A stretch of DNA of 9,689 nt, taken from NCBI GenBank assembly GCA_018814055.1, contig JAHJAL010000151.1, positions 1 to 9,689 of the forward strand, read 5' to 3'. Below, piece by piece: positions 1 to 6,452 of the stretch (within the stretch, counting starts at the first letter, position 1; every line of letters starts with the position of its first letter). The stretch is from Patescibacteria group bacterium. Lineage in GTDB: Bacteria; Patescibacteriota; JAHJAL01. A program made the position numbers and the translations under genes. The notes beneath the pieces were generated by a model that was given only the letters and a program-made list of their open reading frames with translations, did not search any database and had not been told where the DNA came from.

Positions 1-936
1 CGCATCGTTTTGCTCATTTGATCGGGACGGAAAATGTGACGGGAGACAATATTGAAAATGCCAAAAATTGTCAGGCGGTGTTTGATGGGAATAATCTGGA
101 AAATGTGTCATATTCGATGTTTGTGAATGATACCAAGGATACCCAGGATATAAATTATGGGTGTGATGAAGTGGCGCTTAATTATGAGGTTTGCACGACG
201 GGAGTGAGTGCTTATAATATTTTGTTTTCAATAGATACTTGGCCCAATGTGGCGAATCTTTATTATTGTGATAGTTGTTCTGGCGGGACGAGGGATTGTT
301 TTGGGTGTATTGGTTTGCGAGGAAAGCAGTTTTGCATTTTGAATAAACAATATTCAAAAGAAGAGTATGAAAAGCTGGTAGGAAAAATTATTATTCATAT
401 GCAAAAGACGGGTGAGTGGGGGGATTTTTTCCCGATTGGGTTGTCGCCGTTTGGATACAATGAATCTCTGGGTGATGATTTTATGCCGATTAATAAAGAG
501 GAAGCTGTTAAAATTGGAGCTAATTGGCTAGATATTGATTATGGTTTGAAATATGAGGTGGGGGTTTTATCGGCCGCATGATGATATACGTAAATATAAC
601 CCAGAATATAATCAAGGGGCAGAAGAAGAAATGCAAAAATGTTTGGAGGGTATTCATAAGTGTCAGGAGACAGGAAAGCCTTTTAAAATGATCAGTCAGG
701 AAATGAGGTTTTATATCAATCATGATATTCCCCTACCGAGGGTGATACCGAGGAGGAGACATCAGAATCGTTTGAGTTTGAGAAATATTCGAAAGTTACA
801 TCACCGGCAGTGTATGTGTGAGGAGGGTGGACATGGGCATGAGGGGAGATGTAAGACAGAATTTGAGACGACTTATTCTCCTGATAGAAGTGAGAAAGTG
901 TATTGTGAGGGGTGTTACCAGAAGAGTGTGGTTTAA
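1..936 (+). pseudogene. CPR-type zinc/cysteine-rich protein, 5'-truncated by the window and frameshifted
   Basis: The reading frame is open from base 3 and runs to a TGA at 579-581. The family continues in the next frame up to the TAA at 934-936. Removing one base from the G5T4 tract at 560-568 joins the two halves into one protein (..YEVGFYRPHDD..). The first half shows scattered Asn/Cys-rich turns, then CFGC and the block NKQYSKEEYEKL, TGEWGDFFP and SPFGYNES. The second half ends in a zinc-ribbon-like part: CMC, GHGHEGRC, TTYSPDR, then YCEGC close to the C-terminus. This order is typical of a large family that I know from Patescibacteria, often carrying an unhelpful CaiB/BaiF label. I see no CoA-transferase features. 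The biochemical role is unknown; zinc binding is inferred from the Cys/His spacing. The C-terminal half keeps the conserved motifs, so either the break is recent or it is a sequencing error. The true start lies upstream of the window. Confidence 0.8.
558..570 (+). other. frameshift site in a G5-T4 homopolymer tract
   Basis: Upstream codons are read in the frame of base 3 and downstream family motifs in the frame of base 553. The change of frame corresponds to one extra base. The only low-complexity run in the overlap is GGGGG (560-564) followed by TTTT (565-568). With one G or T fewer, the protein reads through without a stop. Without the correction the first half ends at 579. No canonical minus-one slippery heptamer fits the reading frame, and the needed shift is plus-one, so programmed frameshifting is unlikely. 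An indel in the genome or a homopolymer error are the simplest explanations. Confidence 0.75.
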
Positions 937-955
937 AAAATTACTAATTGCCAGA

Positions 956-978
956 AAAGACGCCATTGTGGCGTCTTT
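956..978. terminator. bidirectional intrinsic terminator between convergent genes
   Basis: The stem AAAGACGCCA (956-965) pairs perfectly with TGGCGTCTTT (969-978) around a three-base TTG loop. A short T run follows the GC core in both directions: TTTAT on the plus strand and TTTTC on the minus strand. It lies 19 bp after the stop of the zinc protein gene and 38 bp after the stop of the minus-strand methyltransferase, so it can end both transcripts. Confidence 0.85.
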
Positions 979-1016
979 ATGGAATAGAGTTAAAATTTAT
1001 ACTGCCGACTCTTGAT

Positions 1017-1628
1017 CTAGTATTTATGCTGGACTTCATCGATTACTGTGATTTTGATTCCGTTTTGCCTGGTCCAGTAGCGGCGGATGAAGACGTTTTC
1101 GCCGTTGGTAAACATGCGGCCGGTTTTGGGGGCGGTGTGGAGGCCGTTGTGGTGTAAGAGTTGATGAAGTTGTTTGGATTTGCGATAGAAGACGAGTTCG
1201 TGGTCGGGACCTTCGCCGATCATCCAGAGGTGGGTGGGGTGGGGCATGGTTGATTCATTCATGAGGTTGGGTACTTCGATATAGCCCCCGCCGGTGGGTT
1301 TGGTGACGCGGAGGATTTCGGCAATAACTTTCTTGGGGTCAGGAACGTGTTCGAGTAGGTGGCTACAGTAAACAAAGTCAAAACTATTGTCATCAAAAGG
1401 TAATTCGGCCGCATCGGCGTCGACGAATTCGCGGTTGTCCTTTTTTACCCCTTGAAAACTGGCCCGTTGATCATCGGGTAAATCCAGTTTATCAACCAGG
1501 ATATTGGCCCGCCAGAAGGGTTTGTCGCCACTACCAATGTCTAGCACTTTGGCATCTTTTGAAATTTTTAAGCCCGGTTCGATTTTTCGTTTGTACCACC
1601 ACCAGATGGTACTGAGATAATTTTTCAT
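1017..1628 (-). CDS. class I SAM-dependent methyltransferase (Methyltransf_11 type)
   Basis: This 203-residue protein has the SAM-binding motif I VLDIGSGDKP at 28-37. An acidic stretch, FVDADAAELPFDD (68-80), corresponds to the region near the adenine pocket. The motif NSFDFVYCSHLLEHV (81-95) is the usual post-motif seen in Methyltransf_11 proteins, and a proline-rich strand, YIEVPN, follows at 116-121. The C-terminal third (HPTHLWMI, residues 130-137, then YRKSKQLHQLLHH) may form the acceptor site, but the substrate cannot be told. No transmembrane segment or signal peptide is visible, so it is cytoplasmic. It is the last gene of the minus-strand series, separated from the repeat protein gene by a terminator. 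It has its own perfect TATAAT box only six bases before the ATG, which suggests a leaderless mRNA. The DNA is visibly more GC-rich than its neighbours, especially around 1070-1330. Confidence 0.85.
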   Translation of the reverse strand: MKNYLSTIWWWYKRKIEPGLKISKDAKVLDIGSGDKPFWRANILVDKLDLPDDQRASFQGVKKDNREFVDADAAELPFDDNSFDFVYCSHLLEHVPDPKKVIAEILRVTKPTGGGYIEVPNLMNESTMPHPTHLWMIGEGPDHELVFYRKSKQLHQLLHHNGLHTAPKTGRMFTNGENVFIRRYWTRQNGIKITVIDEVQHKY

Positions 1629-1634
1629 ATATTA

Positions 1635-1664
1635 ATTATAGTCTATCAATTATTCTTGTTACAA
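1635..1664 (-). promoter_or_regulatory. putative promoter for the 1017-1628 methyltransferase, leaderless
   Basis: On the minus strand a perfect TATAAT lies at 1640-1635. An 18-base spacer separates it from TTGTAA at 1664-1659, which matches four of six consensus -35 positions. The initiation point expected six to seven bases after the -10 box falls on or next to the A of the ATG at 1628, leaving no room for a ribosome binding site. The -35 box touches the A run of the adjoining terminator. Because TATAAT can occur by chance in AT-rich DNA, this is a moderate call. Confidence 0.5.
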
Positions 1665-1702
1665 AAAAACGCTATTGTGTTCAAAGAACAAATAGCGTTT
1701 TT
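1663..1702 (-). terminator. intrinsic terminator after the five-repeat secreted protein gene
   Basis: The arms CGCTATT (1670-1676) and AATAGCG (1691-1697) pair, and after a single bulged G (1677) the stem continues with TGTTC (1678-1682) and GAACA (1686-1690) around an AAA loop. On the minus strand the stem is followed by seven T residues (complement of 1663-1669), the hallmark of an intrinsic terminator. It begins 20 bp after the stop codon at 1723. The plus strand also has a T5 run (1698-1702), but no plus-strand gene needs it here. Confidence 0.85.
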
Positions 1703-1722
1703 ATTATTTATGCAGTTGCGGA

Positions 1723-3972
1723 CTATATCTTGTTGACGGTTACTTTGTCGACGGTGATATCGGCGTTGTTGAAAGAGTAAACGCGATATTCCATGTTACC
1801 GTCGCCGGTGCGGTAAAAGTTCAATGTGATATCGGTATAATCTTCGCCATTGAAGTCGGTGATGTACAAAGTCTGTGTTTTGAATTCACCAGTACCACCG
1901 TTGTTGACTACTTCAACCCGGGCCAACGGGTCGCCGGGGCCAGGAACAAATCCACGCTTGATGCGGAAAACTGCTTCATAATTGCCTTGATCTTGGTCAA
2001 CGGTATAGGGACCATACACGACGTAGCAGCTGCCGGGAAATACGCCGCAAAGTGCGTTATCTTTGGTGGCTTGAACGGCTTGGTTGTCAGATGCGTTGGC
2101 ATCAGTGATTACCTGGCCGATGCCTGCGCCGATATACATGTTTTCGGCTTCGTATGTTACTGAGTTATTGTTGAATTCGGTTATCGATACTTTGTCGGAC
2201 AAGATATCGGCTACGTCAAAGAACCAAACGCGGAATTCGAGGTTACCGCCAGCTAGGCGATTAAAATTGAGACCGAAATCTTGCCAAGTATCGTTAGCGG
2301 CAAAATCGGTGCCTTTTAGTTCTTTGAAGGCCAGAAGTGGAGTTTCTTTAAAAGGATTATAAACTTCAATGCGAGCGATTTTTTCGCTGGAAGAATTGTC
2401 CCTGGTTTTGAGACGGAAGGTAGCGGTATAGGCATTGTTGGCTGGTTGATCGTCGCTATAGGGGCCATAAACTACATATCCTTGATTGTCAGAAGTAACG
2501 GTTGCTTCCCGGGTGTTATTTGGAAAATTGCCAGAAGCTTGGGAGTCATATGCTTTCCCACCTATAGCACCGTAACTATCTTCTGATTCATAAACCCAAT
2601 CATTGACGACAGTTTTGTATACATCCACTTTGTCAGCCTTGAAACTGATACCACTGCCCAAGGCATATACGCGGTATTCCATAGTCCCGCCGACATTGCG
2701 GGTAAATGGCAAACTAAATTCTTCGTATTTATTTGAAGCGGAGAAATCATTGGCGTAGATATTTTTCCAGCGCCAGTCACCATCGCCGCCATGATTGGCA
2801 GCTTCGATACGGGCAACTAGAGTGGAGGTAGTGTGGTCAGCCACACTCAAGCGGAAAATAGCTTCGTAGTTTTGACTGATTGATTGATCAACGGTATAAG
2901 GACCGTATTGAAGATAACCAACATCGGCTCCGCCGGCCATTCGCGCCTCGCCGCCCGAAGCTTGAATGTCTGGCACAGTGGAACCAATAAACTCAGAATC
3001 AAGATTTTCACTTTCATAACTATTGGTGCTTTGGGTAACTTTGTCGACTTGGACATAGTCGGCAGTAATATCAGTTACGCTATAGGCAAATATGCGATAT
3101 TCCATGGTGCCTTCATTGATACGTTGGTGAATGACGGAAAAATCTTGATAAGTGTTGGGGGCAGCAAAATCAGTGCCTTTGATGTCTTTGTAGGTCCATT
3201 CTCCACTACCATGTGAATTGGCGGCGTCGATGCGGGCCACAATGGCAGACGAAGTATTGTTACTAACTTTTAATCGGTAGGTAGCTTTGAAGGTGTTGTT
3301 GATATCCTGATCGTTGGTATAGGGGCCAAATTGCATATAGTTGGCGCCTTCAGCAGCAGTGGCCAAAACAGCTTTGCCATTGGAGGCAGTGCCGTCAGCG
3401 ATGCGGGTGCCAATAGCACGTCGCAAGAATTCTGATTCATACTTTATTGAATCCACGGGAGGGGTTTCGGCAACAACGATTTTGTCAACTTCAACTCCAA
3501 CTTGATCATAGAACCAGACTCGATATTCCATGGACCCGATATCAGTAGCGGTAAAATCCATGGTGAGGTCTTCAAATGTATTCACAGCGGCAAAATCATC
3601 AACATAGATGTCGCGGTCAGCCAAAAGTTCATTGCCATAGTTGTAAAGTTCAAGTCGAGCGACGGGATCAGAAGTACCTTCACCCAGAACTCTGGTTTTG
3701 AAAGCAACTCGGTATCGTTTGCCGGGCAATTGATCGGTCGCATAGGGACCATAAAGCATGTATCCCTCAGTAGAACCGCTGGTAGTGGCTCGCATGACGT
3801 CCAATCCGGGACTACCGGCATAGTGATATGCTCCACCTACAACGGTGGGCATGTTTTCGGCTTCATAGGTAAATGATGTGGGATAGGCATAAGCGGTATT
3901 GAGGTTGGCCAAAGAGCCAAATATCAAACAAAATACGCCTACACTCATCATTACCTTACTAATGATGCGCAT
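1723..3972 (-). CDS. secreted protein of five tandem beta-sandwich / CBM-like repeats
   Basis: The start chosen is the ATG at 3970-3972, because GGAG (3982-3979) stands six bases ahead of it. An in-frame ATG four codons upstream (3984) has no ribosome binding site. The 749-residue product opens with a signal peptide: MRIISK, a hydrophobic stretch (VGVFCLIFGSLA), then a likely cleavage after NTAYA. The mature part is five repeats of about 135-140 residues. Each starts with YE(A/S)E, passes through (Y/F)GPY..DQ, AR(I/L/V)E..N and DF....(Y/F).D(F/L), and ends with (M/L)E(Y/F)R followed by DK(V/I). A YEAE start and beta-rich pattern recall CBM6/CBM35-like carbohydrate-binding modules, but I cannot assign a Pfam family. 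No catalytic domain, membrane anchor or sorting signal follows the last repeat, so the protein is probably released or held non-covalently at the surface. It lies downstream of a glycosyltransferase gene, which fits a glycan-binding or glycan-coating role (inference). Confidence 0.85.
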   Translation of the reverse strand: MRIISKVMMSVGVFCLIFGSLANLNTAYAYPTSFTYEAENMPTVVGGAYHYAGSPGLDVMRATTSGSTEGYMLYGPYATDQLPGKRYRVAFKTRVLGEGTSDPVARLELYNYGNELLADRDIYVDDFAAVNTFEDLTMDFTATDIGSMEYRVWFYDQVGVEVDKIVVAETPPVDSIKYESEFLRRAIGTRIADGTASNGKAVLATAAEGANYMQFGPYTNDQDINNTFKATYRLKVSNNTSSAIVARIDAANSHGSGEWTYKDIKGTDFAAPNTYQDFSVIHQRINEGTMEYRIFAYSVTDITADYVQVDKVTQSTNSYESENLDSEFIGSTVPDIQASGGEARMAGGADVGYLQYGPYTVDQSISQNYEAIFRLSVADHTTSTLVARIEAANHGGDGDWRWKNIYANDFSASNKYEEFSLPFTRNVGGTMEYRVYALGSGISFKADKVDVYKTVVNDWVYESEDSYGAIGGKAYDSQASGNFPNNTREATVTSDNQGYVVYGPYSDDQPANNAYTATFRLKTRDNSSSEKIARIEVYNPFKETPLLAFKELKGTDFAANDTWQDFGLNFNRLAGGNLEFRVWFFDVADILSDKVSITEFNNNSVTYEAENMYIGAGIGQVITDANASDNQAVQATKDNALCGVFPGSCYVVYGPYTVDQDQGNYEAVFRIKRGFVPGPGDPLARVEVVNNGGTGEFKTQTLYITDFNGEDYTDITLNFYRTGDGNMEYRVYSFNNADITVDKVTVNKI
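1732..3870 (-). repeat. five tandem protein repeats within the secreted protein
   Basis: In order of translation, the repeats occupy roughly 3870-3472, 3444-3037, 3021-2614, 2595-2179 and 2157-1732. All keep the opening YE(A/S)E, the central GPY..DQ, and the closing E(Y/F)R ... DK(V/I). The linkers are short (about 5-9 residues). Divergence between units is clear at both protein and DNA level, so the duplication is old and not an assembly repeat. The last unit differs by carrying two cysteines eight positions apart just before its GPY motif. Confidence 0.85.
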
Positions 3973-3978
3973 AGTTTT

Positions 3979-3982
3979 CTCC
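3979..3982 (-). promoter_or_regulatory. Shine-Dalgarno GGAG that fixes the start of the secreted protein
   Basis: On the minus strand the order is ATGGAGAAAACTATG. GGAG is followed by a six-base spacer and the second ATG (3972-3970), ideal spacing for initiation. The first ATG overlaps the GGAG and has only AT-rich sequence upstream. The other minus-strand genes with a visible start show no comparable motif, so this mRNA may be translated more efficiently than its neighbours. Confidence 0.6.
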
Positions 3983-4037
3983 ATAATTATTTAAATAATA
4001 TTGTTAATAATAAAATTATCAACGAAAATACGGTCTG

Positions 4038-4055
4038 GTAGCATAATTTTGCTAC
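4038..4055 (-). other. small hairpin in the leader of the secreted protein mRNA
   Basis: GTAGCA (4038-4043) pairs with TGCTAC (4050-4055) around a six-base AT loop. If transcription begins from the candidate promoter at 4073-4101, the hairpin sits about ten bases from the 5' end of a leader of roughly 95 bases. There it could protect the transcript. It lacks a T run on the minus strand, so it is not a terminator. A second AT-only hairpin (TACTAT/ATAGTA) lies around 4067-4082. The rest of the 3985-4122 gap is AT-rich and shows nothing else clear besides the promoter elements listed separately. Confidence 0.35.
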
Positions 4056-4072
4056 TTCATCCAACTACTATA

Positions 4073-4101
4073 AAAATAGTATATTGTGATAATGTTGTCA
4101 A
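4073..4101 (-). promoter_or_regulatory. putative sigma70-type promoter for the secreted protein gene
   Basis: A perfect TTGACA lies at 4101-4096 on the minus strand. After 17 bases comes TATTTT (4078-4073), a four-of-six -10 match. TATACT (4083-4078) and TATAGT further down are alternative -10 elements with poorer spacing. The position, in the 138-bp gap after the glycosyltransferase gene and about 100 bp before the start codon, supports independent transcription of the secreted protein. Confidence 0.45.
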
Positions 4102-4118
4102 CAAGTATCTTGTGATAA
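4078..4118 (-). repeat. pair of 15-bp direct repeats, possible operator
   Basis: On the minus strand TTATCACAAGATACT (4118-4104) and TTATCACAATATACT (4092-4078) differ at one base of fifteen. Their starts are 26 bp apart. The two copies flank the TTGACA hexamer: one lies just upstream and the other fills most of the spacer. This placement is what one expects for a regulator that binds as two units and covers the promoter. The second copy ends with TATACT, which could also act as a -10 element. No regulator gene is present in the window. Confidence 0.45.
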
Positions 4119-4122
4119 ATAA

Positions 4123-5286
4123 TTACTCTAATTCGTGCCCGGCGATTTTTTTCCAGTCGTATTGTTGGATAAATTTGTATGCTTTATTGGTTAATTTTGA
4201 TCGGTTACTCTGGGAATTTAGATATTCGAGGATGGTGGTGGCGAATTGGTTGGTATCGGCGAAATCTATCCAGACGACATTGTCTTTCCATATTGGTTTG
4301 ATTTCTTTGAGATTGTACGCAATGACGGGAAGTTTGGCAGCCATGGCTTCGCCGATGACGATGGCCCAGTTTTCTTCGTGACTGGGCAATATAAATAGCC
4401 GGCTGGAGTTTAGAACTTGGAATTTCTCTTTGAAATCGTAAATAACGCCCAGTAGTTTAATATTTGGTTGTAATTTGTGGTTTTTGATGAAATCTTTGAT
4501 TTTTTGAACGACATCGCTGGGACCATCACCGATGATAGCGAGCTTGGCGTCAGGCTTGGTTTGGCAAACTTTTTGCCATATTTGTAGTAAATCAAGCACG
4601 CCCTTGCCGTAATTGAGACGTTTCATGAAAACAGCGTCATATTTGCTTTCTTTTTGGTGCTTGAATTTGGAGACAATAGAATCTATCTGGTCTAAATCAA
4701 CGCCACAGTAGACGGATTTGATCTGGCGAGAGTTGATTTTCTTCATTTTTATCAATTTCTGTTTGGTTTGATCAGATACAGCCAAGATGCGATCGGCGAA
4801 GTATTTGATTAGTAATCCAGCGACAAAACGATTGAACCAATACAAATACAGAGTTATCAAGGGGGTGCCGCCGCGCGGTTCACGCCAGGGATAGTCTTCG
4901 ACCCAGTGATACACGGCATACCAAGGACATTTGTTGAATATTTTTAAAATTAATGCAGGAAAAATATCATACAAATGTTCACAGGAGCTATAAATTAGTC
5001 CGTGATAATTTTTGAGTGATGGGGGTAATTTGAATAATGATAATAAGGAAATGATGAAAAAAGATTTGGCGCCGGGGACAACGGTGTAATTGATAATATG
5101 TTTGTGATCAATTTTAATGTCATATTTTTTGAACATTTCCTGGCCATTTGAAGCGGTCAAGATATGTCTTTTGTATCCCGACGGGAGGTGTTTGATAATG
5201 GCAAAAAGACGGACATCGCCGCCGGAGACGCCGATTTGACCGTTGTGCTTGATAAAGCCGTTGATGATGAAGAGTATGTTTTGCAT
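4123..5286 (-). CDS. GT4-family (group 1) glycosyltransferase
   Basis: The 387-residue protein has the two-domain GT-B layout. The N-terminal acceptor domain opens with NILFIINGF and a glycine-rich SGGDVRLF loop (21-28), typical of the family. The C-terminal donor domain starts near VYCGVDLDQI (192-201), followed by KRLNYGKGV (222-230), whose Arg and Lys bind the donor phosphates in this family, then LAIIGDGPSD (249-258). The signature EX7E lies in HEENWAIVIGE (303-313; E305 and E313). The length is normal for GT4. Donor and acceptor sugars cannot be deduced. It is probably a cytoplasmic enzyme at the inner face of the membrane: hydrophobic patches near 74-90 and 105-115 suggest peripheral membrane contact, and I see no clear transmembrane helix. 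It follows wecB after 84 bp that hold a small palindromic element. The start ATG has no ribosome binding site, as with most genes here. Confidence 0.9.
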   Translation of the reverse strand: MQNILFIINGFIKHNGQIGVSGGDVRLFAIIKHLPSGYKRHILTASNGQEMFKKYDIKIDHKHIINYTVVPGAKSFFIISLLSLFKLPPSLKNYHGLIYSSCEHLYDIFPALILKIFNKCPWYAVYHWVEDYPWREPRGGTPLITLYLYWFNRFVAGLLIKYFADRILAVSDQTKQKLIKMKKINSRQIKSVYCGVDLDQIDSIVSKFKHQKESKYDAVFMKRLNYGKGVLDLLQIWQKVCQTKPDAKLAIIGDGPSDVVQKIKDFIKNHKLQPNIKLLGVIYDFKEKFQVLNSSRLFILPSHEENWAIVIGEAMAAKLPVIAYNLKEIKPIWKDNVVWIDFADTNQFATTILEYLNSQSNRSKLTNKAYKFIQQYDWKKIAGHELE

Positions 5287-5310
5287 ATATTTTTGCGAAA
5301 GTTATGGCGG

Positions 5311-5357
5311 AGATCCCTGATCCGGAGCGCTCGTACCTCGCTTCCGGTCTGGGATGA
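5311..5357. repeat. REP-like imperfect palindrome between wecB and the glycosyltransferase
   Basis: Nested inverted arms are visible. The outer ATCCC (5313-5317) pairs with GGGAT (5351-5355), and the inner CCGGAGCG (5322-5329) pairs with CGCTTCCGG (5339-5347) with one bulged base around a nine-base loop. The element is much richer in G and C than its surroundings. The frame GGAGATCCCT...GGGATGACA resembles small intergenic palindromes that are dispersed in many bacterial genomes (from memory, not searched). It sits after the wecB stop, where it could also damp transcription or protect the 3' end, but it has no T tract. Confidence 0.6.
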
Positions 5358-5370
5358 CAAGATGTAACTG

Positions 5371-6441
5371 TTATTTTGTTAATACGTTAATAATTTTTTT
5401 AAACGCCTGGCCGTCGCCAAAGGGATTGGACCATTCCACTTTTTTTGACTGAAGTGAATTATATTTATCTATAATGTCTTCAGGAGAGATTTTGTCCAAT
5501 AATACAGCTCCACCGACATTCAAAGTCTCGGGGCGTTCGGTGTTTAGTCTTAGAATCAAGCATTTTTTCTGGAGGATACAGGCTTCTTCCTGGATGCCGC
5601 CGGAATCGGTGAAGACAAATGAAGTGTTGTTCAAAAGTTGAAGCATGTCGAGATAACCGACTGGTTCAGTGACTTTGATGTTCTTGAATTTATTTATTAG
5701 CTTTTGTTGAGATTTGAGGCGGGGATGCAGAGGAAAAATACAGGTTTTGTTCTCGGTTTGGGCAATATGATCGATGGCTTCTATAATATTTGTAAAATTA
5801 TGAATGTTATCGGTGTTGGAAGGACGATGACAGGTTAATACGAAGTAATTGCCGGGAGAAATGTTTAACTCCGATAATATTTGCGACTTTTCTTGGGCCA
5901 ACTTGGAACATTGCTGCAGGGCATCAACTATGGTATTGCCGGTGGTGAATATTTTCTTTGGAGCTATCCCCTCTTGTTTGGCAATGTCGGCTTGTTTGGT
6001 GGTGGGACAGAATAAATAGGATGAGATGTGATCGGTCATGACACGGCTGTGTTCTTCGGGCATGAGGGGATCGTAACTGCGGAGGCCGGCTTCAACGTGG
6101 GCGACGGGAATTTGAAGTTTGACGGCTGCCAGCGCGCCGGCTAAAGTAGAATTGGTGTCACCTTGAACTATCATAATATCGGGTTTTTCCCGGAGTAATA
6201 CTGGTTCGATGCCAATCAACATCCGCCCGGTTTGATCGCCTGGTTGACCGGAACCAATTCCTAGATTGTATTTGGGATAATCTAGTTCCAAATCTTTGAA
6301 AAATATTTTGTCCATATTTTGATCATAGTGTTGGTTGGTGTGGATGACAAAATATGTTGAATCTCTCTTTTGACATTCTTGTAAAAGAGAATATAGTTTG
6401 ATAATTTCAGGCCGAGTACCGAGAACGAAAGAAAGTTTCAT
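5371..6441 (-). CDS. wecB: non-hydrolysing UDP-N-acetylglucosamine 2-epimerase
   Basis: This enzyme interconverts UDP-GlcNAc and UDP-ManNAc in the cytoplasm, supplying ManNAc or its derivatives for surface polysaccharides. The family motifs are present in order: GTRPEIIK (8-15), TNQHYDQNM (35-43), VQGDTNSTLAGALAA (92-106) with Asp95, HVEAGLRS (115-122) with Glu117, and MPEEHSR (127-133). Next come TCHRPSNTDN (203-212) with the conserved His205, FPLHPR (236-241), EPVGYLDML (259-267), DSGGIQEEA (279-287) and NTERPETLNVGG (300-311). The 356-residue length is normal and no key residue is missing. The usual MPEE(I/N)NR is MPEEHSR here, a minor change. The gene begins 11 bp after the preceding methyltransferase stop, so the two are almost certainly co-transcribed. 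There is no ribosome binding site; the leader is AT-only. No downstream UDP-ManNAc dehydrogenase (wecC) is in the window, so the end product may be ManNAc itself. Confidence 0.95.
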   Translation of the reverse strand: MKLSFVLGTRPEIIKLYSLLQECQKRDSTYFVIHTNQHYDQNMDKIFFKDLELDYPKYNLGIGSGQPGDQTGRMLIGIEPVLLREKPDIMIVQGDTNSTLAGALAAVKLQIPVAHVEAGLRSYDPLMPEEHSRVMTDHISSYLFCPTTKQADIAKQEGIAPKKIFTTGNTIVDALQQCSKLAQEKSQILSELNISPGNYFVLTCHRPSNTDNIHNFTNIIEAIDHIAQTENKTCIFPLHPRLKSQQKLINKFKNIKVTEPVGYLDMLQLLNNTSFVFTDSGGIQEEACILQKKCLILRLNTERPETLNVGGAVLLDKISPEDIIDKYNSLQSKKVEWSNPFGDGQAFKKIINVLTK

Positions 6442-6452
6442 TTTATTATAAT

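Noticed and set aside
579..590. TGA read as glycine (code 25, as in Gracilibacteria) to rescue the first gene
   Set aside because: Reading through the TGA at 579 meets a TAA at 588 and does not reach the family's C-terminal motifs, which lie in another frame.
553..936. Independent small gene starting at the ATG at 553
   Set aside because: Its sequence continues the family of the upstream frame exactly where that frame fails, and there is no ribosome binding site. It is better explained as the second half of one frameshifted gene.
2884..3216. Plus-strand ORFs of up to about 125 codons opposite the five-repeat gene (also 2084-2362, 3502-3876)
   Set aside because: They are antisense shadows that recur at equivalent places in successive repeats because the coding strand is repetitive, and they show no motifs.
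4001..4381. Plus-strand ORF of 126 codons covering the 3985-4122 gap
   Set aside because: It runs antisense into the glycosyltransferase gene, has no ribosome binding site and no recognisable domain. The gap is better read as a promoter region.
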